The notes beneath the pieces are model-generated. The model was not told where the DNA came from. It ran no database searches and saw only the letters and a program-made list of their open reading frames with translations. A stretch of DNA of 64,000 nucleotides, taken from NCBI GenBank assembly GCA_963763095.1, contig CAVXNR010000013.1:62001-126000 (forward strand). Direction: 5' to 3'. Made by a program: the position numbers and the translations under genes. The stretch's first letter is position 1. The number at the start of each line of letters is the position of its first letter. This stretch comes from CAVUCH01 sp963763095 (GTDB lineage Bacteria; Acidobacteriota; Vicinamibacteria; Vicinamibacterales; JAENWD01). This document shows, one piece after another, positions 1 through 9,111 of the stretch.

Positions 1-82
1 AGATGGACGAAGGTGTCGGACATGGTGGGTCTTGGCGCGGAACAGGCGATGCTCGGGCCGGCGGGCCCGGCCGGCTTGTCAT

Positions 83-88
83 TATAAT
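83..88 (+). promoter_or_regulatory. candidate -10 box for the DUF4149 gene
   Basis: The hexamer TATAAT ends 6 bases before the ATG at 95. A start of transcription about 7 bases downstream would fall on the start codon itself, giving a leaderless mRNA. No clear -35 hexamer is seen, so this rests on the perfect -10 match and on the lack of a Shine-Dalgarno sequence. Confidence 0.35.
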
Positions 89-94
89 GGCGCG

Positions 95-568
95 ATGTCG
101 GCGCTGCGGTTCGTGTCGCTGCTCGCGCTCACGGTCTGGCTGGGCGGGATGGTCACGATCGGCAGCGTGGCGGCGCCGTCGGCATTTGCCGTGCTGGGCT
201 CGGCTGACGCGGCGTCGCTGGTGGGCGAGATGCTGCGGCGCTTCCACCTGGTGAGCTATGGCGCCGCGGCCATCGTTCTGGTGTCGCTCGCGTGCATGGC
301 CCTGCTCGGTCCGCGTCCGCACGCGCTGGGCTTGCGGCTGGCGATCACGGGCGCGATGCTCGCGGCGATGCTGGTGTCGGGCTACTGGGTCGACCGCCGC
401 GTTGCCGCCATGCGGCGGGAGATTGGCGCGCCGGTTGCGAGCCTCGCCCCAGGCGACGCCCGAAGGGTCGCGTTCGGCCGCCTGCATGGCCTGTCCACCA
501 TGCTGCTGCTGTTCGCGACGGCGGGCGGCGTGCTGTTGGTGTACTGGGAAACCCGGGACCCTCGATGA
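95..568 (+). CDS. DUF4149-type small integral membrane protein
   Basis: A 157-residue protein with about four hydrophobic segments, near residues 3-25, 48-70, 78-98 and 132-152, joined by short charged loops. Size and topology fit the DUF4149 family of small membrane proteins of unknown function. I chose the ATG at 95 because it opens directly into the first membrane helix; an upstream in-frame ATG at 32 would add an unlikely basic peptide. The stop overlaps the ATG of the next gene (ATGA), so translation is probably coupled. The family assignment is by general resemblance, and function is unknown. Confidence 0.65.
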   Translation: MSALRFVSLLALTVWLGGMVTIGSVAAPSAFAVLGSADAASLVGEMLRRFHLVSYGAAAIVLVSLACMALLGPRPHALGLRLAITGAMLAAMLVSGYWVDRRVAAMRREIGAPVASLAPGDARRVAFGRLHGLSTMLLLFATAGGVLLVYWETRDPR

Positions 569-1041
569 ACCACCTGATGAATTCGACGCTCGCGAGCCGC
601 ACGATCGACGCAATCATCAACGCACCCGATGCCGACGCCGCACTGACCGCGGCGGTCGGGATCCTCGCGCACGAGGTGCCCACCTACAACTGGGTCGGCA
701 TCTACCTGCTCGTGGGCAACGAGCTGGTGCTCGGGCCGTTCGTCGGCGCGCGGTCACCGCACACCCGCATCCCGCTTGGCCGCGGGATCTGCGGCGCGGC
801 CGCAACCGAGGGCACGACGATCATCGTGGACGATGTGAAGAGCGACCCGCGGTATCTCGAATGCAGCCTCGAGACCCAATCGGAGATCGTGGTCCCGATC
901 ATCCACGGCGGCGTCGTGCTGGGTGAGATCGATATCGACAGCCACCAACGCGCCGCCTTCGGCGCGACCGATCGCGAACTGCTCGAGGCAATCGCGTCGC
1001 AGCTGGGGGTGCGGCTCGCCGCGCGCGAGGCGGGATCCTGA
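565..1041 (+). CDS. GAF-domain protein, free methionine-(R)-sulfoxide reductase-like
   Basis: A 158-residue single GAF domain. The stretches around NWVGIYLL, LVLGPF, RIPLGRGICG, SEIVVPI and LGEIDIDS follow E. coli YebR (free Met-(R)-sulfoxide reductase, fRMsr) closely. That enzyme reduces free methionine sulfoxide in the cytoplasm with thioredoxin. Cys76 and Cys100 match the YebR resolving Cys94 and catalytic Cys118 with the same 24-residue spacing. The position of the third YebR cysteine (Cys84) is His66 here. The start overlaps the preceding stop, and the stop overlaps the isocitrate dehydrogenase start, so the three genes form one translationally coupled unit. It could instead be a GAF sensor, but both key cysteines favour the reductase. 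Confidence 0.7.
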   Translation: MNHLMNSTLASRTIDAIINAPDADAALTAAVGILAHEVPTYNWVGIYLLVGNELVLGPFVGARSPHTRIPLGRGICGAAATEGTTIIVDDVKSDPRYLECSLETQSEIVVPIIHGGVVLGEIDIDSHQRAAFGATDRELLEAIASQLGVRLAAREAGS

Positions 1042-2054
1042 TGACACACCGGATCGTGCTCATTGCCGGCGACGGCATCGGTCCCGAGGTGTCAGAGGCC
1101 GTCCTCCGCATCATCAAGGTGGCCGGTGTGGCCATCGACTGGGAGCCGTACGATGCCGGCCTGCTGGCGCTCCAGCGGCACGGCACCACGCTCCCAATCG
1201 AGCTGCTCGACGCCATCAACCGCACCAAGGTCGCGCTCAAGGGGCCGGTGACGACCCCCATCGGCGAGGGCTTCACGAGCGTGAACGTGGGCCTGCGGAA
1301 GGCGCTGTCGCTCTTCGCCAACGTGCGCCCCGTGTGGTCGATCGCCGGGGTCCCGTCCCGCTACTCCGGCATCGACCTTGTCATCGTCCGCGAGAACACC
1401 GAGGATCTCTACTCCGGGCTCGAACACGAGGTCGTGCCCGGGGTGGTCGAGAGCCTCAAGATCATCTCGCAAGCAGCATCGAACCGGATCGCACAGTTCG
1501 CGTTCGACTACGCGCGGCGGAACGGCCGGAAGAGCGTCACGGCCGTGCACAAGGCGAACATCATGAAGCTCGGCGACGGGCTGTTCTTGAAGTGTGTGCG
1601 GGCCGTGGCGCGGGAGAACGTGGAGATTCCCTACCACGAGCGCATCGTCGATGCGGTCTGCATGCAGCTGGTGATGAACCCGAACCAGTTCGACCTGCTG
1701 GTGCTCCCGAACCTGTACGGCGACATCGTGTCCGATCTCTGTGCCGGCCTGGTCGGCGGCCTCGGCGTGGTCCCCGGCGCGAACCTGGGCGAGGAGATCG
1801 CTGTTTTCGAAGCGGTCCACGGCAGCGCGCCCGACATCGCGGGCCAGAACCTCGCGAACCCGACCGCGCTGCTGCTGTCCGCGCTGATGATGCTGCGACA
1901 CATCGATGAGCACGCCGCCGCCGAGCGGATCATGGCGGCGCTCAATCGCCTGCTCGCCGCCGGCGAGGTACGCACCCGTGATCTGGGTGGCGCCGCCACG
2001 ACGACCGAGTTCACCGCCGCGCTCTGCCTGGAGATGGACAAGGGCGACCGGTGA
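1041..2054 (+). CDS. isocitrate/isopropylmalate dehydrogenase family, probably NAD-dependent isocitrate dehydrogenase
   Basis: A 337-residue beta-decarboxylating dehydrogenase. Visible family motifs are the N-terminal GDGIGPE, RENTEDLYSG near residue 117, VHKANIMK with the catalytic Lys, NLYGDIVSDL with the metal-binding Asp residues, and EAVHGSAPDIAG near the nucleotide site. RENTEDLYSG and the length match short NAD-type isocitrate dehydrogenases (eukaryotic IDH3-like) better than LeuB, which lacks that substrate loop. Expected reaction: isocitrate plus NAD to 2-oxoglutarate and CO2 in the TCA cycle. The ATG shares a base with the stop of the upstream GAF gene. Homoisocitrate or isopropylmalate use cannot be excluded without a phylogeny. 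Confidence 0.85.
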   Translation: MTHRIVLIAGDGIGPEVSEAVLRIIKVAGVAIDWEPYDAGLLALQRHGTTLPIELLDAINRTKVALKGPVTTPIGEGFTSVNVGLRKALSLFANVRPVWSIAGVPSRYSGIDLVIVRENTEDLYSGLEHEVVPGVVESLKIISQAASNRIAQFAFDYARRNGRKSVTAVHKANIMKLGDGLFLKCVRAVARENVEIPYHERIVDAVCMQLVMNPNQFDLLVLPNLYGDIVSDLCAGLVGGLGVVPGANLGEEIAVFEAVHGSAPDIAGQNLANPTALLLSALMMLRHIDEHAAAERIMAALNRLLAAGEVRTRDLGGAATTTEFTAALCLEMDKGDR

Positions 2055-2167
2055 CGCCGGGGTGGGACTGCTCGAAGGTGCGTCGGTGAGCCCGCCAGAT
2101 GCGGTAGTGTAGCGCCGGACGTCGGTTCGGCGGCAGGCCGGAAGCCTGGAGCCCGGGGACCGGAGCC

Positions 2168-3331
2168 GTGTCAACAAAAGCGAGTGATATAGTGCCTTCC
2201 GACGAGATGCTCGACGACCTCACCGAGGCAGTGCTCTCGCGCGACGACATCGTCCGCTACCTGCACGGCAGCCATGGCGAGTCCGGCCTTCAGGTGCGGG
2301 ATCGCATCTGCGGGTACCTGGACGAGCTGCGAACGACCCAGCGCTACCCGATCTACCGCGCGCTGAAGCACCCGCTCTACCCGATTCTCCGCAAGATTGA
2401 ACGGCTCACGGAAGGGATCGAGATCCCGCAGCAGGCCACGGCCGCGGGCCGGGTCCTGTACGCGTCCAACCATCGCAGCCACATCGATTACCTGGTCGAA
2501 CCGCTGGCGCTCGACGAGCACGGGATTCGACCGCCGATCATGGCCGCCGGCATCAACCTGTTTGGCGGTGCGCTGGGTCTGCTCCACCGCCACGTGACCG
2601 GTGCGCTGCCCATCCGGCGGAACACGAAAGACCCGGTCTACCTGATCACGCTCAAGGCGTACGTCGCCGAGCTGCTGCACCGTCACGACCTGATGCTGTA
2701 CATCGAGGGGGGACGCAGCTACAGCGGTGAGCTGAAGGCTCCGAAGACGGGCCTGATCCATGCAACGCTCCAGGCGGCACGCACGGACCTGGTGGTGGTC
2801 CCGTGCGCCGTGGCGTACGACGTCGTGATCGAGGATTTCATCCTCGCCCGGCAGAAGATCAAGCGCTCGCAACGAAGCTTCGGCCGCGAGCTGGCGGAGA
2901 TGGTCCGATACGGCGTGGGCTACAAATCCCGGGCGTTCGTGACCTTCGGCGCGCCAATCCCCGTCGAGGGCTACGATCCGCACTCGCGCAGCGACGCGCT
3001 CGAGCTGGCGCACCGGACGCGCCATGCGATCGGCCTGCTGGCGAAGGTGCTGCCGACGTCCGTCGTCGCGGCGGCAATGCGCCCGTCGATCACGCGGCGC
3101 GAGCTCGAGATCCGCGTGGCGGAGATGATCGACGTGCTCGCGGCCACGGGTGCGAACATGGGCGTCTCCGATCCGCGCGAGACGGTGGAGCGCGCGGCCC
3201 GGGACTTCGTCGCGCGCGGCGTGCTGGTGCTGGAGCGCGGCCGCTTCCGGATCCGGGAACGCAGCGTGCTCCGCTACTACGCGCGATCGCTCGAGCACCT
3301 GCTGCACGCTCCGGCCGGCCGGACGCACTGA
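2168..3331 (+). CDS. PlsB-like glycerol-3-phosphate acyltransferase
   Basis: A 387-residue acyltransferase. It carries the HX4D motif in NHRSHIDYL (near residue 100), a GALPIRR block, and EGGRSYSG near residue 179. These are the PlsB-type (GPAT) motifs that bind glycerol-3-phosphate and the acyl donor, so a role in the first acylation of phospholipid synthesis is likely. It is much shorter than E. coli PlsB (about 800 residues), keeping the catalytic core and a basic C-terminal region. GTG at 2168 is used as start; an ATG 13 codons later is the alternative. Its stop overlaps the ATG of proline dehydrogenase. Confidence 0.8.
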   Translation: MSTKASDIVPSDEMLDDLTEAVLSRDDIVRYLHGSHGESGLQVRDRICGYLDELRTTQRYPIYRALKHPLYPILRKIERLTEGIEIPQQATAAGRVLYASNHRSHIDYLVEPLALDEHGIRPPIMAAGINLFGGALGLLHRHVTGALPIRRNTKDPVYLITLKAYVAELLHRHDLMLYIEGGRSYSGELKAPKTGLIHATLQAARTDLVVVPCAVAYDVVIEDFILARQKIKRSQRSFGRELAEMVRYGVGYKSRAFVTFGAPIPVEGYDPHSRSDALELAHRTRHAIGLLAKVLPTSVVAAAMRPSITRRELEIRVAEMIDVLAATGANMGVSDPRETVERAARDFVARGVLVLERGRFRIRERSVLRYYARSLEHLLHAPAGRTH

Positions 3332-4266
3332 TGATCGACGCGCTGTCGAAAGCCTCCTTCCACACGCTCGCCCGCAGCCGCACGCTCAAACGCCTCGCCT
3401 CGCGCTACGGCCTGGCGCACCCGAACAGCTTTGCGCGGCGGTTCATCGCCGGGGAGACGCTCGAGGAAGCCATCGCGGCGGTGCGCGCCGTGGAGGCGCG
3501 CGGCCTCGCCATCACCCTCGACTACCTGGGCGAGAGCGCCTCCACGCTCGAAGAAGCGTCGGCCGCGACCCGCGAGTACGTCCGCATGCTCGGCGTGATC
3601 GTCGCCGCGGGCATCGGGCGCAACGTCTCGCTGAAGCTCACCCAGCTAGGACTCGATGTCGATCGGGATCGCTGCCTGCAGAATCTCCGCCAGATCGTCG
3701 AGCGGGCACAGGCGCATGGGGGTTTCGTCCGCATCGACATGGAGAACTCGCAGTATGTCGCGGTCACCCTCGACATGTTCGAGACGTTGTGGTGCGAGGG
3801 GTTCACGAACGTGGGCGTGGTGCTGCAATCGGCGCTGCACCGGAGCGAGGCCGACCTGCGCCGGGTCAACGCGCTCGGCGCCCGTGTGCGGCTGGTAAAA
3901 GGTGCGTACAAGGAACCGGCCGGCATTGCCTGGCAGCGCCGGGCAGACATCGATGCGGCCTACGTGCGGATGATGGAAGTGCTGCTCCGGGAAGGCACGT
4001 TTCCGGCGCTCGCCACGCACGATCCCGCCATCATCGCGGCCGCGCAGGCCTTTGGCGCAAAACACGGCATCGCCCGCGACACCTTCGAGTTCCAGATGCT
4101 GTACGGCATCAGGCGCGACCTGCAGACCGCGCTCGCGGCCGACGGCTACGGCATGCGCGTATACATTCCGTTCGGCCGTGAATGGTTTCCGTATTTCATG
4201 CGGCGGCTGGGCGAACGACCGGCCAACGTGACGTTCGTGCTCCGGGGCATCCTGTCGGAGGGGTAA
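3331..4266 (+). CDS. proline dehydrogenase
   Basis: A 311-residue FAD-dependent TIM-barrel enzyme, the monofunctional size of bacterial ProDH. Diagnostic segments are VSLKLTQLGLDVD, VRIDMENSQY, VRLVKGAYKEP, ALATHDP, FEFQMLYGIR and the C-terminal YIPFGREWFPYFMRRLGERP, which include flavin and substrate contacts. It oxidises proline to pyrroline-5-carboxylate and passes electrons to quinone. No pyrroline-5-carboxylate dehydrogenase lies nearby, so the second step must be encoded elsewhere. The ATG overlaps the stop of the acyltransferase gene. Confidence 0.92.
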   Translation: MIDALSKASFHTLARSRTLKRLASRYGLAHPNSFARRFIAGETLEEAIAAVRAVEARGLAITLDYLGESASTLEEASAATREYVRMLGVIVAAGIGRNVSLKLTQLGLDVDRDRCLQNLRQIVERAQAHGGFVRIDMENSQYVAVTLDMFETLWCEGFTNVGVVLQSALHRSEADLRRVNALGARVRLVKGAYKEPAGIAWQRRADIDAAYVRMMEVLLREGTFPALATHDPAIIAAAQAFGAKHGIARDTFEFQMLYGIRRDLQTALAADGYGMRVYIPFGREWFPYFMRRLGERPANVTFVLRGILSEG

Positions 4267-4273
4267 CGATCAC

Positions 4274-4292
4274 CACAAACGGAGCGTTTGTG
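4274..4292 (+). terminator. short hairpin after proline dehydrogenase
   Basis: Perfect 8-bp inverted repeat CACAAACG / CGTTTGTG with a 3-base GAG loop, starting 8 bases after the stop. No run of T follows, so it may act only as an mRNA-end stabiliser or a weak terminator. Confidence 0.35.
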
Positions 4293-4516
4293 CGCCCGGG
4301 CGACGTACTCGCGGCCGAGGGAGTGCATCGACCACACCCGTCCGCGGGACAAACGTCCGACGCCGTATACGGGCCACTCAGAGGTAAGCTGTTCAAGCCC
4401 AACATTTAGCGCGACCGGCCCAGCCGTTGGCATACGTATTGATATTGCTGACCCTGAAACCCACGACGCTTCGGCCTCATACGAGGCAGAGAAGGTGGGA
4501 GGAGACGGTCAGGATC

Positions 4517-4816
4517 ATGGCCAGCAACTACCAGGACATCGCGGCGACGCCCCTCACGCTTTCGCCCTACATCGCCCACGCGCGTGGGTTGTGGGCGCGA
4601 GCGCTCGGCGGGTTCCAGACGGCCGTGTGCGGGCTCCACGGGCACGATCCGCTGCTGCACTTCGAGCAGGGGCGGATGTTTCTGCGCTGCTCCTCGTGCG
4701 CTTACCAGAGCCCCGGCTGGGAGACCGGTGACCGCCGGCCCCGCCCGCGCTTCAGCGGTGACGCCGCCCGCCATCAACTGCAACGTCGCGCCCGACGGCC
4801 CGAAGCAGTGTCGTAA
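4517..4816 (+). CDS. small zinc-ribbon-like protein of unknown function
   Basis: A 99-residue protein, probably cytoplasmic. It has a CGLHGH element around residue 37 and a FLRCSSCAYQSPGW element about 25 residues later. The Cys/His spacing suggests one metal-binding knuckle, and the C-terminus is basic. The ATG at 4517 begins a short helical segment; upstream in-frame codons look non-coding, and GGAGGAG about 15 bases upstream is a possible ribosome site. Function is not recognised. Confidence 0.55.
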   Translation: MASNYQDIAATPLTLSPYIAHARGLWARALGGFQTAVCGLHGHDPLLHFEQGRMFLRCSSCAYQSPGWETGDRRPRPRFSGDAARHQLQRRARRPEAVS

Positions 4817-4926
4817 CGCGCTGCGTGCGCGGGAAGCCGGGTCTGGCGCGGCATACGCGCCTCTGCCCGGCTTTCACCCGAAACCTGAAGGGGTTCCTCT
4901 GTGAGCGGATTTCGGCAGCCGGTCAC

Positions 4927-5090
4927 TAGTGTCCCGGCCGCGTGATTCGCGACATAACTCCCGGGCGGGGCATCCCGGCTGGCTGCGTTGCTCATCACTC
5001 ACTTATGCCCAATAAGCTCGCTCTTCGCGCCTTGCCATCCGGGCGCCGCGCTCCGGGATTTACGCCACGAATCACGCGGCCGGGACACTA
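4927..5090. mobile_element. TA-flanked MITE-like hairpin element
   Basis: Perfect 21-bp terminal inverted repeats lie at 4929-4949 and 5068-5088, beginning GTGTCCCGGCCGCGTGA. Each is bordered outside by TA (4927-4928 and 5089-5090), the target duplication expected of IS630/Tc1/mariner transposases. The roughly 118-bp interior continues as an imperfect palindrome, and no open frame lies inside. It looks like a non-autonomous element moved in trans. Its right end supplies the stop codon of the neighbouring M20 peptidase gene. Confidence 0.6.
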
Positions 5091-6224
5091 GCGGCACCAC
5101 GCCTCCACGATCTCGATGAGCACGTCGCGGCACGTAAGGACGTGATCGATGCGGACGAACTCCTCCGCGCTGTGGAGACCTGCCCCTCCGGGGCCAAAAA
5201 GGACGGTCCGCACTCCATGGGCCCCTAGAACGGCGGCGTCCGTCCAGAAGCTGAGACCGGCGGCGTTCGTCGCGCAGCCGCGACGGGAACACGCGCGGAG
5301 CACGGATGCGGGCCACGGGTGCGACGGATCGATCGCGTACGGCGGACGCGCGAGGAGCAGGCGGATGTCAGCCGTGATTTCCGGGTCCGCAGTCGTCAGA
5401 TCCCCAAGAATGCGGCGCAGATCGTCCTCGGCAGCCGTGAGCGGTTCGCCCGGCAGGGTGCGCCGTTCGAACTGCAGGCGACAGGAGGCCGGATAGCTGC
5501 TGAGTTCTCCGCCGCCCTCGATGGTCGACGCGTGCAGCGATCCGGTGCCGAGCCGTGGATGCAGGGGCTCTGCCTGCAGCCGGCGGTCATGGAGTTCGAG
5601 CGCGGCGAGCACGCGTCCCATGCGCAGGATCGCGTCACGGCCATCCGCCGGGCGGCTGCCATGCGCGGCGCGGCCGTGCATCACGATTTCAGCAGCGGAG
5701 AACCCCTTGTGTGCGACACCGATCTGGAGATCGGTGGGCTCCGGAATGACCGCGTAGTCGGCGGTGCACCGCGCCACGAGCGCGTCAGCGCCGGCGCTCG
5801 CGTACTCCTCGTCGGCGACCGCCGCCACGATGAGTCGCCCCTTCCTCAATCCACCGCGCTGGAGTACCGATTCGGCGGCGTGGATCATCGCGGCGATGCC
5901 GCCCTTCATGTCCTGCGAGCCGCGGCCGTACAGCAGGCCGTCACGTTCGATCGGATCGAAAGGTGCCCGCATCCCCTCGACGCCCACCGTGTCGAGATGT
6001 CCGCAGAACATCAGGGTTGGACCCGGCTCCCGCCCGTCCGCGATGCCAACCAAGTTGGGACGCCCGGGGAGCACGTCGTATATCTCCACGTCCATCCCCA
6101 CCGCCCGCAGGCGCACGCCGAGATACGCCGCAATTTCCCGCTCCCCAGGCGCACCCGGAACGAGCGAGGGGTTGATGGACGAAATGGCTATGAGGTCGCG
6201 GAGGAGAGGGAGAACGGGATCCAT
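5088..6224 (-). CDS. M20 family metallopeptidase (ArgE/DapE/ACY1-like)
   Basis: A 378-residue cytoplasmic zinc peptidase or deacylase. It has the first metal motif MFCGHLDTVG, the GRGSQDMKGG motif with the bridging Asp, VADEEYAS with the catalytic Glu pair, PEPTDL, and a C-terminal GAGLHSAEE that supplies the last His ligand. A dimerisation domain around HGRAAHGSRP lies between. This matches the acetylornithine deacetylase / succinyl-DAP desuccinylase group; the exact substrate is not clear. The start is ATG at 6224, because the extra upstream codons come from a TGCACAA repeat. The stop TAG is formed by the end of the MITE-like element. Confidence 0.85.
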   Translation of the reverse strand: MDPVLPLLRDLIAISSINPSLVPGAPGEREIAAYLGVRLRAVGMDVEIYDVLPGRPNLVGIADGREPGPTLMFCGHLDTVGVEGMRAPFDPIERDGLLYGRGSQDMKGGIAAMIHAAESVLQRGGLRKGRLIVAAVADEEYASAGADALVARCTADYAVIPEPTDLQIGVAHKGFSAAEIVMHGRAAHGSRPADGRDAILRMGRVLAALELHDRRLQAEPLHPRLGTGSLHASTIEGGGELSSYPASCRLQFERRTLPGEPLTAAEDDLRRILGDLTTADPEITADIRLLLARPPYAIDPSHPWPASVLRACSRRGCATNAAGLSFWTDAAVLGAHGVRTVLFGPGGAGLHSAEEFVRIDHVLTCRDVLIEIVEAWCR

Positions 6225-6248
6225 TCGGGGACAGGAGTGCAAATGAAA

Positions 6249-6384
6249 AATGCACAATGCACAATGCACAATTCCGGAGGGATCACGGCGCTACCGAGCG
6301 GCGCGACACCAGGAGGAAAACAGGATCAGCTGTCACGTTGTCAGATCATGAGGTGTCTGCATTGTGCATTGTGCATTGTGCATT
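6249..6384. repeat. inverted pair of (TGCACAA)n heptamer arrays
   Basis: Three TGCACAA units (6251-6271) and three TTGTGCA units (6362-6382) form a perfect 23-bp inverted repeat (6249-6271 with 6362-6384) around 90 bp. It lies between the start of the M20 peptidase gene and the end of the TolB-like gene. A single-stranded copy would fold into a long hairpin. Confidence 0.85.
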
Positions 6385-6445
6385 ACGCGCGAGCCGAAGA
6401 GACCGCGAGCGTACGTGGCCCGGCGAGCCCTCCAGACCGGGGAGC

Positions 6446-7507
<1,062 letters not shown>

Positions 7508-7584
7508 GACGGAGCCTCCTGACAGCGGCAGTATGACACGCGGAAGTCCGGGGCCTGGACCCCGCAGACTGGAACCTGGAGCTG

Positions 7585-8970
7585 ATGTCGACTCCTGATG
7601 CGAACGAGGCCCTGGCGATTCCCCGCGCCATCGCGCGAGCCGCGGCCGCCCGCGGCGGCCGTGCGTTGATCGTCGGCGGCTGGGTGCGCGATCGGCTGCG
7701 CGGCGAGGCATCGAAGGATGTGGACCTCGAGATCTACGGCGTCCCCGAGACCAATTTGCCCGCGCTGCTCGGGCCATTCGGCCGGGTGGAGCCGGTCGGG
7801 CGCAGCTTCCCCGTGTACAAGGTAGCCGGCATCGACGTCGCGCTGCCGCGACGCGAATCGAAATCGGGACGCGGGCACACCGCCTTTGCAGTCGAAGGCG
7901 ATCCGTCGATGCCGCTCCTCGAGGCTGCCCGGCGGCGCGACTTCACGATCAACGCGATTGCCTGGGACCCACTGACCGGAGCGTACGAGGATCCCTTCGG
8001 CGGGCGCGCCGATCTCGAAGCGGGGGTCCTCCGGGTGGTCGACCCGAACACCTTCGCCGACGACAGCCTCCGCGTGCTGCGCGCGCTGCAGTTCGCCGCG
8101 CGGTTCGAGCTCACAGTTCCCGAGGCGACGCGCAAGCTCCTCGCGGGCGTCCCGCTCGACGATCTGCCGGCCGAACGCGTCTGGGGCGAGCTGCAGAAGC
8201 TGCTCCTGCGGGCGCGGCGGCCGTCACTCGGCTTCACGCTCGCACGCGAGCTCCGCGTCGTGCAGCGGCTCTGGCCAGAGATGGCGGCGCTCATCGGATG
8301 CGAACAGGAGCACGAGTGGCATCCCGAGGGCGACGTGTGGATCCACACGCTGATGGTGATCGACCAGGCCCGATCACGCATCGACGCGCTGACACCTGCC
8401 GAGCAGGTCATCATCATGCTGGGCGCGGTCTGCCACGATTTTGGCAAGCCTGCGACCACCGCGTTCCTCGATGGCCGTATCCGGTCCATCGGGCACGAGG
8501 AGGGGGGCGTCGCCCCGGCGACGGCCTTCCTCGACCGCCTCAACGTCCACAGCATCGACGGCGTCGACGTGCGCAGGGAGGTGCTTGGCATCGTTGCGCA
8601 TCACCTGAAGCCCGGCATGTGGCACAAGGTGCGCGAGGAGGTGGGCGACGGCGCCTTCCGGCGACTCGCACAGAAGGTGAACCTGGAGCTGCTGGCGGTG
8701 CTCGCGAAATCCGATTGCACGGGCCGCGGGGGATCGTTCGACTGCTCCGCGATGGACTGGTTCCTCGATCGTGCACGTGCGCTCGGGGTGGAGCATCAAC
8801 CGCCCGCACGCCTGGTGCTGGGCCGACACCTGTTGGCGCTCGGCGTCATGCCAGGGCCTGCCATGGGACGGCTGCTGCAGGCGATCTACGAACGACAGCT
8901 CGATGGCGAGGTGACGACGACGGAGGAAGGGGTCCAGCTCGCGTGGAGGATGCTCCGCGGGGAACATTGA
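7585..8970 (+). CDS. cca: CCA tRNA nucleotidyltransferase / polynucleotide adenylyltransferase with HD domain
   Basis: A 461-residue class II nucleotidyltransferase. The N-terminal head has VGGWVRDRL and the catalytic SKDVDLEIYG with two Asp (about residues 30-50). RRDFTINAIAWD and the DSLRVLRALQFAARF segment of the neck follow. A C-terminal HD domain has the metal motifs HTLMVID, CHDFGKP and VAHHLKPG. It is expected to add or repair the 3' CCA of tRNAs and may also have phosphohydrolase activity. A weak ribosome site (GGAGCTG) precedes the ATG. Confidence 0.88.
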   Translation: MSTPDANEALAIPRAIARAAAARGGRALIVGGWVRDRLRGEASKDVDLEIYGVPETNLPALLGPFGRVEPVGRSFPVYKVAGIDVALPRRESKSGRGHTAFAVEGDPSMPLLEAARRRDFTINAIAWDPLTGAYEDPFGGRADLEAGVLRVVDPNTFADDSLRVLRALQFAARFELTVPEATRKLLAGVPLDDLPAERVWGELQKLLLRARRPSLGFTLARELRVVQRLWPEMAALIGCEQEHEWHPEGDVWIHTLMVIDQARSRIDALTPAEQVIIMLGAVCHDFGKPATTAFLDGRIRSIGHEEGGVAPATAFLDRLNVHSIDGVDVRREVLGIVAHHLKPGMWHKVREEVGDGAFRRLAQKVNLELLAVLAKSDCTGRGGSFDCSAMDWFLDRARALGVEHQPPARLVLGRHLLALGVMPGPAMGRLLQAIYERQLDGEVTTTEEGVQLAWRMLRGEH

Positions 8971-9080
8971 AATGCACAAATGCACAATGCAGAATGCAGA
9001 ATGCAGAATGCAGAAACGCACGGTGCAGAAACGCAGGGTGATGAACGCACCGCGCAGCACCGCACGATGCACGATGCGCC
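8971..9080. repeat. degenerate TGCACAA/TGCAGAA heptamer array
   Basis: TGCACAA units grade into four TGCAGAA units (about 8974-9014) and then into increasingly diverged GCAC-containing copies. The array starts at the stop codon of cca and fills the space before the convergent dehydratase gene. Confidence 0.75.
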
Positions 9081-9111
9081 AGGCACAACCCGCGACGCAC
9101 AACGCCTGGGA

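Noticed and set aside
1..22. A minus-strand gene starting at 22 and leaving the left edge
   Set aside because: ATG TCC GAC ACC is readable on the minus strand, but only seven codons lie in the window and no ribosome site is seen.
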